Positions 29,354 through 39,007 of a DNA stretch of 64,000 nt are shown here, piece after piece. Made by a program: the position numbers and the translations under genes. Position 1 is the first letter of the stretch; the number at the start of each line of letters is the position of its first letter. The DNA is taken from positions 1,674,001-1,738,000 of the forward strand of contig CP036290.1 of the NCBI GenBank assembly GCA_007750655.1, given 5' to 3'. Under the pieces are notes generated by a model. The model was not told the origin of the DNA, searched no databases, and was given only the letters and a program-made list of their open reading frames with translations. The stretch is from Rohdeia mirabilis (GTDB lineage Bacteria; Planctomycetota; UBA1135; GCA-002686595).

Positions 29354-30493
29354 ATGGATCCGCAGACCTCCCGTTCGACGAATTCCGCACCCAGCGCGGC
29401 CCGCAGCACCCTCGCCGGAGGCCTGCGCGTCACGCCTTTCGAGCTCTTCGGCGAGCGCGCGGTGGCGGCGTCCGCGCCCACGGCTCCCGCACCCGAGGCG
29501 CCCTCGAGCAGCACGGGCGTCGCGGCCCGCCCCGGCCACGCGTTCCTGTTCAAGGAGCCGTCGGACGTGCCGCTCCTGGTCTCGAGCAACTGCCCGACGA
29601 CCCTGTGCAACTACCGCTGCACCTACTGCTACCTCGACCACGACGGGCGCGACGGAGCCACCGAGGACAAGGCGGTCGTCCACTGGAACCGCACCGTCGA
29701 TCGCATCGCGACCATTCCGCGCCCGCTCTACCTGGCGATCGGCACCGAGGGCGAGCCACTGACCGTCAAGCCGTTCTGGGAGACGCTGCGCCGCCTGTCC
29801 GCGCGCGAGAACGTGAAGGGCTTCTGGTTCCCGACGAACCTCTCGCGCCCGATCGAGAAGCTGGCCGAGGGTGTCGACATTGGCAAGCTCGGCCTGACCG
29901 CGAGCCTGCACCCGAGCGAGTTCAAGGACCACGACCGCGACCTCGACCTGTTCCTGTCGCGCTGCCGCTGGGTCGTCGACAACGGTGGATCGGTGGTGAT
30001 CAACTTCATCCTCACGCCCGGCCAGTTCGAGCTCTTCCCCGTCTACCGCTACATCGCGCGTCAGCACGGCATCGCGATGACGTGCAACGTTTTCAAGGGC
30101 GAGTTCGAGGGCAAGAGCTATCCCGACGCCTACACCGAGGCCGACCACGCGCGCATCGAGGAGTTCTTCGCCGACCGCCCGCTCGTGCACCACTACATGT
30201 CGGGCGCTCCGTCGCGCGGCGTCGCGTGCCACGCGGGGCAGGACGCACTCGAGGTGCACCCGGTCACCGGCCAGGTGCTGAACTGCCCGTTCGCCCAGGA
30301 GAAGATGGGCTCGATCTGGGACGACGACTTCCAGATCCGCACCAAGCCCTCGGCCTGTTCGACCGACTGGTGCCAGTGCCACTGGACGATCGGCCTGATG
30401 GCGGAGGTGACGAAGAAGTTCAAGCGCACCCGCGCCATCTTCGACTTCGAGGCGCGCGAGCCGGGCGAGGTGGGGGAGCACCCGTTCGCCTGA
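29354..30493 (+). CDS. Radical SAM protein of unknown substrate
   Basis: A 379-residue protein. After about 65 disordered residues comes the [4Fe-4S]-SAM motif C-NYR-C-TY-C (CxxxCxxC) and the SAM-binding IGTEGEPLTVKPFWE. The C-terminal third has further cysteines in CHAGQDALEVHPVTGQVLNC and CSTDWCQCHW, resembling a SPASM/twitch-type auxiliary cluster region. That suggests modification of a peptide, protein or small molecule. No precursor peptide gene is evident nearby. The start is the ATG at 29354. It faces a small membrane protein gene with only 20 bp between the stops. Confidence 0.85.
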   Translation: MDPQTSRSTNSAPSAARSTLAGGLRVTPFELFGERAVAASAPTAPAPEAPSSSTGVAARPGHAFLFKEPSDVPLLVSSNCPTTLCNYRCTYCYLDHDGRDGATEDKAVVHWNRTVDRIATIPRPLYLAIGTEGEPLTVKPFWETLRRLSARENVKGFWFPTNLSRPIEKLAEGVDIGKLGLTASLHPSEFKDHDRDLDLFLSRCRWVVDNGGSVVINFILTPGQFELFPVYRYIARQHGIAMTCNVFKGEFEGKSYPDAYTEADHARIEEFFADRPLVHHYMSGAPSRGVACHAGQDALEVHPVTGQVLNCPFAQEKMGSIWDDDFQIRTKPSACSTDWCQCHWTIGLMAEVTKKFKRTRAIFDFEAREPGEVGEHPFA

Positions 30494-30513
30494 GCGCGTC
30501 GGTGGTTCGAAGC

Positions 30514-31017
30514 TCAAGCGTTGTCCGCGACGCTCGCACTTCGCTGTTCGCGCGCGAAGCGGGCCAGGAGCAACTGTCCGAGCGACAGGCCGAGGGCGAG
30601 GAACCACCACAGGTCCACGGCGTACTCGAGTGCGAGCGGCGCGGTCGCCAGAACCGACCCGAACGCGAGCATGTGGCCGAGCGCGAGCCAAGAGCCGAGC
30701 GTCGCGAGGCGCCTCCTGACGGTTGCACCGTTCAGAAGGTGCGCGAGGTATTGGCCGAACAGCGCCACGATCGCGACGAGCCCGAGTAGGGCGGCGACAG
30801 TGGCGGAGACGATCAGGACGGATGTGGCCAGCGGCGAACTCGAAGGCTCGACGCGAGGTCCCCAGTGGGGCGCGACGAACGTCGTGACCGTCGCCATGAC
30901 CGAGATGCGCAGGGGCACGAGTCCGAGCACCGCGGCGACGAGTCCGGCCAGCGCGCGGCGGTCGCGCGGGACACCTGTCGCGCGGTGGCGCTGCGACAGT
31001 CTTCGGTCAGAGTTCAT
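30514..31017 (-). CDS. Small four-span membrane protein of unknown function
   Basis: A 167-residue protein with a basic N-terminus (NSDRRLSQRHRATG) and four hydrophobic segments: LAGLVAAVLGLVPLRISVM, LIVSATVAALLGLVAIVALF, LGSWLALGHMLAFGSVLATA and DLWWFLALGLSLGQLLLA. The family is not recognised. Its ATG overlaps the stop of the upstream small membrane protein gene (ATGA, 31014-31017), so they are a coupled pair and may form one complex. The longer open frame upstream is out of register with that neighbour and is not coding. Confidence 0.72.
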   Translation of the reverse strand: MNSDRRLSQRHRATGVPRDRRALAGLVAAVLGLVPLRISVMATVTTFVAPHWGPRVEPSSSPLATSVLIVSATVAALLGLVAIVALFGQYLAHLLNGATVRRRLATLGSWLALGHMLAFGSVLATAPLALEYAVDLWWFLALGLSLGQLLLARFAREQRSASVADNA

Positions 31018-31283
31018 CGTGCGCGTTCCTCGTTGCGGAGCCCGCGCAGCGCGATCCCGAGAATCGCGATCGACGACGCGGGAACGAACCACAGACCGAG
31101 TTCCGCGGCGTCGGTCCCGGGCAGGAGCCCCGCGAAGGCGAGCACCCAGAAGACTGCGAACGCGCTCTGAAGTGCGACGAGGACCACGAGGGATCGGCGA
31201 GCAGCCCGCTGTCCACCGCGCGTGGAGCAGCGGAAATGGACGATTCCCACAGCCGCCTTGACGGCTCCGGCGACGAGCAGCAC
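31014..31283 (-). CDS. Small membrane protein, start undefined
   Basis: From the first ordinary start codon (GTG at 31283) the product is 89 residues with three hydrophobic segments. The frame, however, is open for some 270 bases further upstream to a stop near 31559. It encodes another plausible membrane segment (TAFVLAWSLSWPVHALGLLYV) preceded by a basic stretch (STRPREIRTRA), yet it contains no ATG, GTG or TTG. The real start may therefore be a rare codon such as CTG at 31439 (141 residues). It is coupled to the next gene by ATGA. The rest of the interval to 31629 shows no other gene. Confidence 0.6.
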   Translation of the reverse strand: MLLVAGAVKAAVGIVHFRCSTRGGQRAARRSLVVLVALQSAFAVFWVLAFAGLLPGTDAAELGLWFVPASSIAILGIALRGLRNEERAR

Positions 31284-31629
31284 GTCGATCCACGATCGGA
31301 GCGTGCTCGAGGACGAGCCCCAGAACGACGCGGCGCGTACGTAGAGCAGTCCGAGCGCGTGGACGGGCCAGCTCAGCGACCAGGCCAGGACGAAGGCGGT
31401 CGCTCGCGTCCGTATCTCGCGCGGCCGAGTGCTCCACAGCGAGCGTCGGTGCAGTCTCGGCGAGTCGGTGCTTTCGACGGCGACGTCCGTGTGCGGAGGA
31501 AGTGCAGATGCGATGGCGGTGCTCCGAAGATCGGGTGCCCCAGGCGGGCGCCGATCTTAGCCCGTGTGGACGCCAGTGGAGCCCCGCGTCGCAGCGCTCG
31601 TCGTCACCGTTCCCCGACGAAGCCCCGCG

Positions 31630-32988
31630 TCACCCCGCCCCATCCGCCCACGCGAGGTCGAACAGGGCTTGGTCGGCGGCATCCACCGCGCCGTCGCCGT
31701 CCATGTCGGCGCACGGCGTGCCCAGGGCGAACTCGAGCGCGAACGTCGCCCGGTCCGCCGCGTCCACGGTGCCGTCCGCGTTCGCATCGGCGGCGTGGAG
31801 CAGGCGCAGTTCCAGCTCGAGCGAACCGTCGGACGTTCCGTCCTGCATCTGGACGAGGCTGTGGTTGCCCGCGATCAAGAGGTACGCGCAGGGCTCGAGC
31901 CAACCCTTCCAGGCGGCATCCTTCGTCGCGCCGTCGGTCGCGGTCGCGTTGAACAGTTGGCTGCCGTCGCCGAGCAGCATCGCGTAGCCCTGGGACAGGC
32001 CAGACTTCGCGCAGGCCTCGATGGCGAGCGTGGCGCGCACCCGTTCGACGAGTCGGAACTCGACCCACAGCTCCGACCGCGCCCGCGCGCTGTGGTCGAA
32101 GAGCGCACTCGAGGCCACGGCCGTGGCCTCCATCGAGGCCACGATGCGCCGCGCGCCGACGATCGACGTGTGCCGCCCGCTGGCCTCGGCGACGGGCGCT
32201 CCGTTCGCATCCACCAACTGGACGGCGGACGCGGCCGCGAACGCGGTCAGGGGCGACGGGTCCTCGTGGCTCCAGCTCTCGGACAGCGCGGGCGCGCCGA
32301 GGGTGGGTGAACCGCTCACGTCCAACTCGAGTTCGCGCGCGCCGATTTCGAGGTCCTCGAAGCGCGGAGCGAACGGGCTCGACGCGGCCTCCAGCGTGAC
32401 CCGCAGCGCTTCCGTCGCGCCGACCACGACTGCGCCCGCGCCGGACGGATCGATCACGAGGCCCTGCAGGTCGATGCGCAGTCCGACCAGCGCCGGATCG
32501 TCGGGGGGCAGCAGTTGGACCGTGCTCGGCGTTCCCGGTCCGGCCCACGGTGCGCCGCTCCAGATGCCGACGAGGTCGAGCGGGTCGAGCGACACCACCA
32601 ACTCGCCCGGGACGTGGTAGCCGTGCATGCTCAGTCCGAACGCCGTCGTCCCGCACGGGGTGGGGGAGTCCTTCGCGAGTGACGCGATCAAGAAGGTGCA
32701 CGCGCCCGGAATCTGCGTGCCGAGCGGGTTGTCGATCCCGACCACCAGGGCCTCGCCGAGGACGCCGGTTCCCGCGATCACCACCAGACTCTGCGGCGGA
32801 TTGAGGCCACACGTCACCCGCTCGGACTCGGCCAGGGCCGGTGCGCTCGCGAGCAGCGCGAACAGTGTGGCGCCGGCCAGTGGGCCCGCGAGCGACGGTG
32901 CGGCGCTGGCGGGAGCGGGGACGACTGGAGCGGTGGTGGCTGGAACCATGTGGACCGGGATCGGGGTCGCGGAGCCGCGCTCGCGCAT
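31630..32988 (-). CDS. Secreted protein with sandwich domain and C-terminal dockerin
   Basis: A 452-residue protein with a long signal region (LAGATLFALLASAPALA). Residues about 58-180 form the sandwich domain also found at the end of the protein at 14350-16146 (shared PCGT, PWAGPGTP, ALVGLRIDLQGLVID). The middle part is beta-rich and unassigned. The C-terminal 55 residues are a type I dockerin, with two calcium loops, DANADGTVDAADRATF and DMDGDGAVDAADQALF. Dockerin repeats here probably mediate surface or complex assembly, although no cohesin gene is present. The first Met is used; MVPATT at residue 14 is an alternative. Confidence 0.85.
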   Translation of the reverse strand: MRERGSATPIPVHMVPATTAPVVPAPASAAPSLAGPLAGATLFALLASAPALAESERVTCGLNPPQSLVVIAGTGVLGEALVVGIDNPLGTQIPGACTFLIASLAKDSPTPCGTTAFGLSMHGYHVPGELVVSLDPLDLVGIWSGAPWAGPGTPSTVQLLPPDDPALVGLRIDLQGLVIDPSGAGAVVVGATEALRVTLEAASSPFAPRFEDLEIGARELELDVSGSPTLGAPALSESWSHEDPSPLTAFAAASAVQLVDANGAPVAEASGRHTSIVGARRIVASMEATAVASSALFDHSARARSELWVEFRLVERVRATLAIEACAKSGLSQGYAMLLGDGSQLFNATATDGATKDAAWKGWLEPCAYLLIAGNHSLVQMQDGTSDGSLELELRLLHAADANADGTVDAADRATFALEFALGTPCADMDGDGAVDAADQALFDLAWADGAG

Positions 32989-33170
32989 CAGGGGAGTGCA
33001 AATCAGTCTTCAAGGGACCCTAGACGTCCTCCCCGCCCGCCTCCGAGCAGTTCGCGCTCGTCACGGCCGTCGGCGTCCCGCCCTCGGGCCCCGGCGACCC
33101 TCCCGGCCACGCTCCTGGCGCGCGCGCCTTCCTCAAGGAATCGGCGGGGGCCTCCGATCGACCGAGGACG

Positions 33171-34964
33171 ATGCGATACCCCACCGCTTGTGCGGTCGTG
33201 CTCGTGCGGGAGGAGGCTCTGCCCCACCTCGAACGCGCTCTGACCGAGATCCGCGCCCAACGCGACTGTGAACTCACCCCCGTCCTCGTCGACCAGACGT
33301 TGGCCGGCGAACTCGAGGGCAAGGGCCCCGAGTTGGGCGCCACCGTCCTGCGCGAGCCGAGTCCGTCGCGCGGACTGGGTCTGGTGCGCGCGCTCGAGGC
33401 CACCGACGCCGAAGCGGTGCTCGTGTGGGAGGCGCGGGCCTGCTACGGGACGGATCGCGCACGGACCCAGCTGGCTGCGCTCGCATCCGACGAGAGCCTG
33501 CACCTGGTCACCTGTGACCTCGCGCTCGCCAGCACGAACGCAGCGGGCGAGCCGTACCGCGAGACGCGCGCGCTCGACCTGTGCGACGACGACCTCCCGG
33601 GCCTGTGGCACGCGACTGTGTGCGTACGTCGTCCGCTGCTCGCCACGATCGACCGCGCCGCCTTCGCGCCGTCCGAGTTCGGCCTCTGGACGGCCGCGCG
33701 CGCGAGTGGGGTGCTGGGTCACGTGACGAACGCGTTGGTCGAGGTGGAGCTCGAAGCGAGCACCGAACACGTGGCCACGGTGCGCGTCGACGCCCAGCTG
33801 CACCGTCTCGCGCAGCAGACGCCGCTCGAGCGACCTGAGATCACGGTGCTGCTCGCCACGCACAACCGCTGCGACATCCTGCTCGACTGCATCGCCGGTT
33901 TCGCGCGCCAGCTGGTGCGGCCCGGGACGCTCGAGATCGTGGTGGTGGACGACGCTTCGAGCGACGCCACGTCGCGCGTCCTGCCCCACGTCCGCACGAA
34001 CGTTCGAGTCGTGTACGACCGTTTGCCCCGCGGCGCCGGTGCTTCCGCCGCGCGCAACCTCGGCCTGCCCGTGGCCCGTGGCGCGCGCGTGCTGTTCGTC
34101 AACGACGACACGATTCCCGCACCCGACCTCGTCCGGCGCCACCTCGAGGCGCACCGCGAGCTGGGCGCCGGGGCGATGGTGCTCGGCACGTTCCGCCAGC
34201 CCGACGACATCCTCGCCAACGCGCTCAATCGCGTGCTCGACGATGGGAACCTCGTGTTCGGGTACGCGGGCTTCGTCGCCGGAGAGGAGCTCCCCGGCGG
34301 GCACTTCTACACCTGCAACGCCAGCGTCGACACCGAGGTGGTGCGCGCGATCGGAGCCTTCGACGAGGGCTACGGCGAGTGCGGCGGCGAGGACACGGAC
34401 ATCGGCCTGCGCCTGATCGCTGCGGGCCAACGCCTGTTCTTCCGTCCCGAGTGCCAGGCGACGCATCGCCACCGACTCTCGTTCGAGGACTTCCGCCGGC
34501 GGCAACACCGCGTGGCTCGAGCGCACGTGCGGCTGTACTTCGACCACCCCGAACTCGTCGTCGGCCAGCCCTTCGCCGAGCGCACGACCGAGCACATGCG
34601 CACGCACCTCGAGCGTTCCGCTCCCGCGATTCCGCTCTGCGAGAGCGCGGCACGGACCCTGGCCGAGATCGATCTCGACCGGGTGGCGGCGACGGGTGGC
34701 GAACTGGATGCGACGGTGCGCGACCTGGCCCACACGCTCGAGGAGTGCGTGCGCCGCCTGCACTCGGTGTATTGGATCGAGGGCCTGCTCGCGGGCTTCG
34801 ACGAAGCGGGACTGACCGGTTTCCCCGACCTGATCGAGAAGGCCACCGCCCGCGCCGCCGTGCGGGCCTTCGAACGAACGACCGACGACTCCGTCGCCGC
34901 GGCGACACCGACCACGACGAACCCGACCTCGTCGAACACCACCGAGGTGATCCACCATGCGTAA
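33171..34964 (+). CDS. Two-domain family 2 glycosyltransferase
   Basis: A 597-residue protein. Residues 1-215 look like a degenerate GT-A domain without a DxD motif. Residues from about 222 are a full GT2 domain: EITVLLATHNRCDILLDC, EIVVVDDASSD, GAGASAARNLGL, RVLFVNDDTIPAPD (nucleotide-sugar/metal site about residue 309) and FYTCNASVD followed by GGEDTDIGLRL. The C-terminus is helical and ends in a Thr/Asn-rich tail. It overlaps the next gene by 8 bp. Together they probably build or decorate a surface polysaccharide or glycoprotein. Confidence 0.87.
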   Translation: MRYPTACAVVLVREEALPHLERALTEIRAQRDCELTPVLVDQTLAGELEGKGPELGATVLREPSPSRGLGLVRALEATDAEAVLVWEARACYGTDRARTQLAALASDESLHLVTCDLALASTNAAGEPYRETRALDLCDDDLPGLWHATVCVRRPLLATIDRAAFAPSEFGLWTAARASGVLGHVTNALVEVELEASTEHVATVRVDAQLHRLAQQTPLERPEITVLLATHNRCDILLDCIAGFARQLVRPGTLEIVVVDDASSDATSRVLPHVRTNVRVVYDRLPRGAGASAARNLGLPVARGARVLFVNDDTIPAPDLVRRHLEAHRELGAGAMVLGTFRQPDDILANALNRVLDDGNLVFGYAGFVAGEELPGGHFYTCNASVDTEVVRAIGAFDEGYGECGGEDTDIGLRLIAAGQRLFFRPECQATHRHRLSFEDFRRRQHRVARAHVRLYFDHPELVVGQPFAERTTEHMRTHLERSAPAIPLCESAARTLAEIDLDRVAATGGELDATVRDLAHTLEECVRRLHSVYWIEGLLAGFDEAGLTGFPDLIEKATARAAVRAFERTTDDSVAAATPTTTNPTSSNTTEVIHHA

Positions 34965-37900
34965 CTGTCTCGTCCTCGGTTCCGGTCGCAGCGGAACCAG
35001 CATGGTCACCGGCGCCCTCGCGCGCGCCGGCTACTTCATGGGTGAGTCGCTGCACGCCCCGCGCGCCGCGAATCCCAAGGGCTTCTTCGAGGCGCCCGAG
35101 ATCAACGGTCTGAACGAGGATCTGCTCGCGGGTCTGCTTCCGGCCGACACCGATCTGGGTGAAGGTCAGCGCTGGCTCGGTGTGCCCGTTCCGGGTGCGC
35201 GCGCGCGGGCGACCGCCGAGCAGTCTCAGCGCATCCTGGCTGCGGCCTCCCACGCGCCGTTCTGCTTCAAGGACCCGCGCTTCTCGTTCACGCTGCCGGC
35301 CTGGAGCGAAGTGCTCGCTGGCGCCGGTGCCGAGTCACCGGCGCTCGTCTGCGTCTTCCGCCATCCGGCGTCGACGGCGACGAGCATGGTGACCGAGGTC
35401 GGAAGCGCGCCGTACCTCGCGGGCGTCCACTTCGACGCTGCCCGCGCGTTCGAGCTGTGGATCGCCACCTACCGCGCGGTCCTCGAGCAGGCGAAGAGTG
35501 GCGGCGACTGGCTGTTCCTGCACTACGACCAGGTCCTGGCCGGCGACGGCCTCGAACGCCTGGCGAGCTTCGTCGGCGCCGCGATCGACGCCGAGTTCCC
35601 CGACGCCCGCATGCGACGCGACGTGCCCGAGATCGCGGTGCCGACCGAGGCGCTCGAGATCTACCGCGAACTGTGCGAGCTCGCGCGTTTCGCTCCGGCC
35701 GAAGGAACCAGCGCACCGCGCACCCGTGTCGGCGTGATCGTGCCCGTCGAGAGGGGCGAAGAAGATGGCGCCGCCGCGGCCGTGGCCAACGCGCGCGCCC
35801 AACGCGGTGTGGACGTGGAGGTGGTGGTACTCGATCGCAGCGGAGCGTTCGTGCGCCTCGAGACCCTCGCCGGAGCCCGCGTGCTGCACTCGATCTCGCC
35901 GGCCGTCGGCGTGGATCTGCGCGCCGCGGCAGCCGCCCTCGGAACGTCGTTGGTCGCGCTGGAGCGGCCCGGCTGCCCGTCCCTGCCCGCGCGCCTCGCC
36001 CAGGCCGTCGAACGCCTGACCGCGAACCCGACCGCTGGCGTGCCGGACGTCGTCACCTGCGACTCCATGCTCACCGACGAGCACGGCCAGTTCGTCCAGC
36101 GCCAGAGCCCGGCCGCGATGGGGGACACGCCCGGACCCGCCTGGGACGCCGGACTCGTCGCCCACAGTCGCTGGTTCGAAGGCCTGCCGTCCACCGCGTT
36201 CCACCCCGTGGTCCTCGCCCACTGGCGCACCAGCGTCCACGCGGGCCGCGCCGGTCACGTGCTCGAGCCCGGCTACACGCTTCCGTCGAAGGCCTACGCG
36301 AGCGGTTGGGAGCGCGCGCGCGCCGACGCGCGTCTCGTGACGTTGGCCGCCGAGCCGATCGCGAACGAACGCCCGCGTCTGTCGGTCTCGATCTGCACCT
36401 ACGACCGTCGAGAGGTGCTCGTCGAGTGCCTCGAGGCCTTCTGCCGTCAGGAGCTGCGTCCCGGCACGTTCGAGATCGTGCTGGTGGACGACGGCTCGAG
36501 CGACGGGACCGACGAACTGTTGCGCGGGCTCGAGTTCCCCGTGCCCGTGACGCACCTGCGACGCGAGAACGGCGGACTGTCCGCGGCGCGCAACACCGGC
36601 CTCGAGGTCGCGCGCGGCGAGTACGTCCTGTTCGTCAACGACGACACGATCCCGCGTCCCGACTGCGTGGCCGAGCACCTGGCCGCACACCGCGCCGCGC
36701 AGTTGGTCGGCGAGGACCGCTTGGCCGTGCTGGGCACGTTCGAACAGCCCGAGTCCGAGTTCCCGACCGCGCTGGCCCAGGCGCTCGTGCGTTCGAACGT
36801 GGTCTTCGACTACGCGAGTCTCGATCCGTCGCAGCGCTACGACGCTTGGAAGTTCTGGACCTGCAACGTCAGCGTCCGCCTCGACATGGTGCGCGCGGTC
36901 GGCGGGTTCGATCCGTCGTTCCGGCACTACGGGTGCGAGGACACCGATCTGGCCGTGCGGCTCGAGAAGTTCGGCATGCAGGTTCTGTACCACCCGCGTG
37001 CGCGCGCGGTGCACCGGCACGACATGGACTTCGACTACCTCGTGCGTCGCGGTCGGACGGTGGCGCGCGCCTACGTGCGCCTGGTGCGCAAGCATCCCGA
37101 ACTGCTCGAGCGTTGGGGCAACGAGTCGCTGCGTCGCGACACGTGCGACGAACAGACGCGGGCCCGCGCGACCGCCACGGCCGTGGTCGAGAGAACCTGC
37201 GCCGAGCTGGCGCGGATCCGACCGGGCCACATGCGTCGACTCGGCGGTGTGCACGCGGCTCGGGCCGAGGCGGTCGTCGAGCAGCTCGCGGAGTTGTTGA
37301 AACAGGCCAGCACGAGTTGGTGGCTCGAAGGCAACCGCGACGGGATGGACGAGCACGGACTCGGCGGCTTCGACGAGCTGTTGGCCGACGGCAGTGGGCC
37401 GCTGCCGATCGCGACCCAGAGCGAGCGGAGGCTGTTCGCGTGGCCGCGCTGGAACGATCCCGTGAGCCTCGACCGCTTGATGGAGCGCATCGAGCCCGCC
37501 GTCGCCGGTGGCTTCGCCTCGCTCGTCCTGCGCCTCGATCCCGTCACGGATCCCATGCAGCCCGACGCGATCGCCGCGCTCGAGGCCGCCTTCGCGCGCC
37601 GGTTCCCGGCCGACGTCGACCTCGACGTGGTGCTCGACGACGGCCTGCACGACGGCGCGTCCCTCGCGCGTCTCGGCCGCTCGATCGACGCCTTCCTGCC
37701 GCTCGGTGGCGAGCCGAACGAGTTCACGGACGGGATCGCGGCGGAGCGACTCGTCGACGTCGAGGCCGTCGCCTCCTGGCGGCGTCGCTTCGAAGGCCGC
37801 GTGCCCGTCGCGGCTCCCGCGGCGCGTCCGCTCCCGGCGCCGCGCGTGTCGATCGTCGTGCCGACGCGCGATCGCGGGGCACAGCTCGGCCAGTTGATCG

Positions 37901-38820
37901 ATCGCCTCGCTCTCCAGGACGTCGACCCGCTCGACATGGAGGTCATCGTCGTCGACGACGGCTCGCGCACACCGGTTCCGACCGATCTCGCGGCGCGCAA
38001 CGGGCACCTGTGCGTGCGCGTGCTGCACACCGATCCGCTCGGACCCTGTGCCGCGCGCAACCGCGGCGTCGAAGTGGCGCGCGGCGAGCTGATCGTGTTC
38101 CTCAACGACGACGCCGTTCCGGCAGCGGACCTGGTGTCGCGCCACATCGCGGCCCAGACCGAGAGCACCTTGCCGCGCGCCGTGGTGGGGCGCTTCTCGC
38201 TCCTGCCCGAGCACGTGACGGACTCGCTGGGCCGGTACCTGGAGACCACCACGTCGCTCTTCGCCCAGCCGCTGATGCAGGCCGGCGTCCACTACCACGG
38301 ACTGTCCCTGTGCACCGGCAACGTGTCGCTGCCGCGCGAGTTGATCGTCCGCGTGGGAGGCTTCGACGAGGGCTTCGCGCAGGCCGGTGGCGAGGACTCC
38401 GAGATGGGGCTGCGGCTCGAGCGCGAGACGGGACTGCGTGTCGTGTACGACCCGACGATCGAGTGCGGGCACGACCATGCGCTGGACGTGCGTTCCCTCG
38501 CGAATCGCAAGCGCACCGTGGGGCGGAGCATCCACAGGATCCAGATGAAGCACGGTGACCTGGGGCTCGCGGCGGGACTGCCGTGGCCGCTCGCGCCGTC
38601 GCAGTGGGAGCAGCTCGCGGCGGAGCTCGAGGCCGAGGCGCGTGAGATCGAGCTTCTGATCGAGGGCGTCGAGCGCACCTGTGCGGCCGAGCGCGAGCGC
38701 AAGGTGCCGGGCGCCGCGCTCGAGGGACTGCGCCCGCACCTGGCGCGCATCGAGCGTCACCAGCTGCTCCAGGGCCTGGCGGACGCCGCGCTGCCGTCGG
38801 GTCTCGCGTTGGCCGCTTGA
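34957..38820 (+). CDS. Sulfotransferase-GT2-GT2 fusion protein
   Basis: A 1287-residue multi-domain enzyme. Residues 1-240 are a sulfotransferase: the PAPS 5'-phosphosulfate loop LGSGRSGTSM at 7-16, FKDPRFSFTLPAW, and the 3'-phosphate site CVFRHPAS near 131. Residues about 248-440 resemble a degenerate GT-A fold. A GT2 domain begins near 473 (LSVSICTYDRRE, ... FVNDDTIPRPD at about 557) and a second near 962 (VSIVVPTRDRG, ... FLNDDAVPAAD at about 1047), separated by a Rossmann-like block (LVLRLDPVTDPMQPDAI). The first GT2 and its C-terminal extension (ARAYVRLVRKHPELL) match the upstream protein. Sulfated glycan synthesis is the likely role. A long palindrome follows directly. Confidence 0.87.
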   Translation: MRNCLVLGSGRSGTSMVTGALARAGYFMGESLHAPRAANPKGFFEAPEINGLNEDLLAGLLPADTDLGEGQRWLGVPVPGARARATAEQSQRILAAASHAPFCFKDPRFSFTLPAWSEVLAGAGAESPALVCVFRHPASTATSMVTEVGSAPYLAGVHFDAARAFELWIATYRAVLEQAKSGGDWLFLHYDQVLAGDGLERLASFVGAAIDAEFPDARMRRDVPEIAVPTEALEIYRELCELARFAPAEGTSAPRTRVGVIVPVERGEEDGAAAAVANARAQRGVDVEVVVLDRSGAFVRLETLAGARVLHSISPAVGVDLRAAAAALGTSLVALERPGCPSLPARLAQAVERLTANPTAGVPDVVTCDSMLTDEHGQFVQRQSPAAMGDTPGPAWDAGLVAHSRWFEGLPSTAFHPVVLAHWRTSVHAGRAGHVLEPGYTLPSKAYASGWERARADARLVTLAAEPIANERPRLSVSICTYDRREVLVECLEAFCRQELRPGTFEIVLVDDGSSDGTDELLRGLEFPVPVTHLRRENGGLSAARNTGLEVARGEYVLFVNDDTIPRPDCVAEHLAAHRAAQLVGEDRLAVLGTFEQPESEFPTALAQALVRSNVVFDYASLDPSQRYDAWKFWTCNVSVRLDMVRAVGGFDPSFRHYGCEDTDLAVRLEKFGMQVLYHPRARAVHRHDMDFDYLVRRGRTVARAYVRLVRKHPELLERWGNESLRRDTCDEQTRARATATAVVERTCAELARIRPGHMRRLGGVHAARAEAVVEQLAELLKQASTSWWLEGNRDGMDEHGLGGFDELLADGSGPLPIATQSERRLFAWPRWNDPVSLDRLMERIEPAVAGGFASLVLRLDPVTDPMQPDAIAALEAAFARRFPADVDLDVVLDDGLHDGASLARLGRSIDAFLPLGGEPNEFTDGIAAERLVDVEAVASWRRRFEGRVPVAAPAARPLPAPRVSIVVPTRDRGAQLGQLIDRLALQDVDPLDMEVIVVDDGSRTPVPTDLAARNGHLCVRVLHTDPLGPCAARNRGVEVARGELIVFLNDDAVPAADLVSRHIAAQTESTLPRAVVGRFSLLPEHVTDSLGRYLETTTSLFAQPLMQAGVHYHGLSLCTGNVSLPRELIVRVGGFDEGFAQAGGEDSEMGLRLERETGLRVVYDPTIECGHDHALDVRSLANRKRTVGRSIHRIQMKHGDLGLAAGLPWPLAPSQWEQLAAELEAEAREIELLIEGVERTCAAERERKVPGAALEGLRPHLARIERHQLLQGLADAALPSGLALAA

Positions 38821-38826
38821 GCGGTC

Positions 38827-38941
38827 GGGTGTTCGGTACGGCGTCAGGCACGAAAGTGCCACCTGCCGCCAGCGTCCCTGCGAATCGCAGGGACTCTGGC
38901 GGCAGGTGGCACTTTCGTGCCTGACGCCGTACCGAACACCC
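38827..38941. repeat. Long near-perfect palindrome, copy 1
   Basis: Two 46-base arms (38827-38872 and 38896-38941) are fully complementary. Inside, after one unpaired base on each side, a further 9-bp stem closes on the loop aat. The outer arm contains cggtacggcgtcaggcac and the centre ctgcgaatcgcag; both are shared with copy 2 at 40137-40254, while the middle of each arm differs but stays self-complementary. It begins 7 bp after the stop of the sulfotransferase-GT gene, so it may also act as a terminator. Confidence 0.93.
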
Positions 38942-39007
38942 AACACGGGCCACAGGCGGCGCGTAGGGTCCGGCTCTTCACCCGTTCCCGCGTCCCGCGA
39001 CCCTCCC

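Noticed and set aside
29281..30789. Alternative frame over the radical SAM gene (502 codons)
   Set aside because: It is Arg/Pro-rich shadow sequence; the CxxxCxxC protein in the other frame is clearly the real gene.
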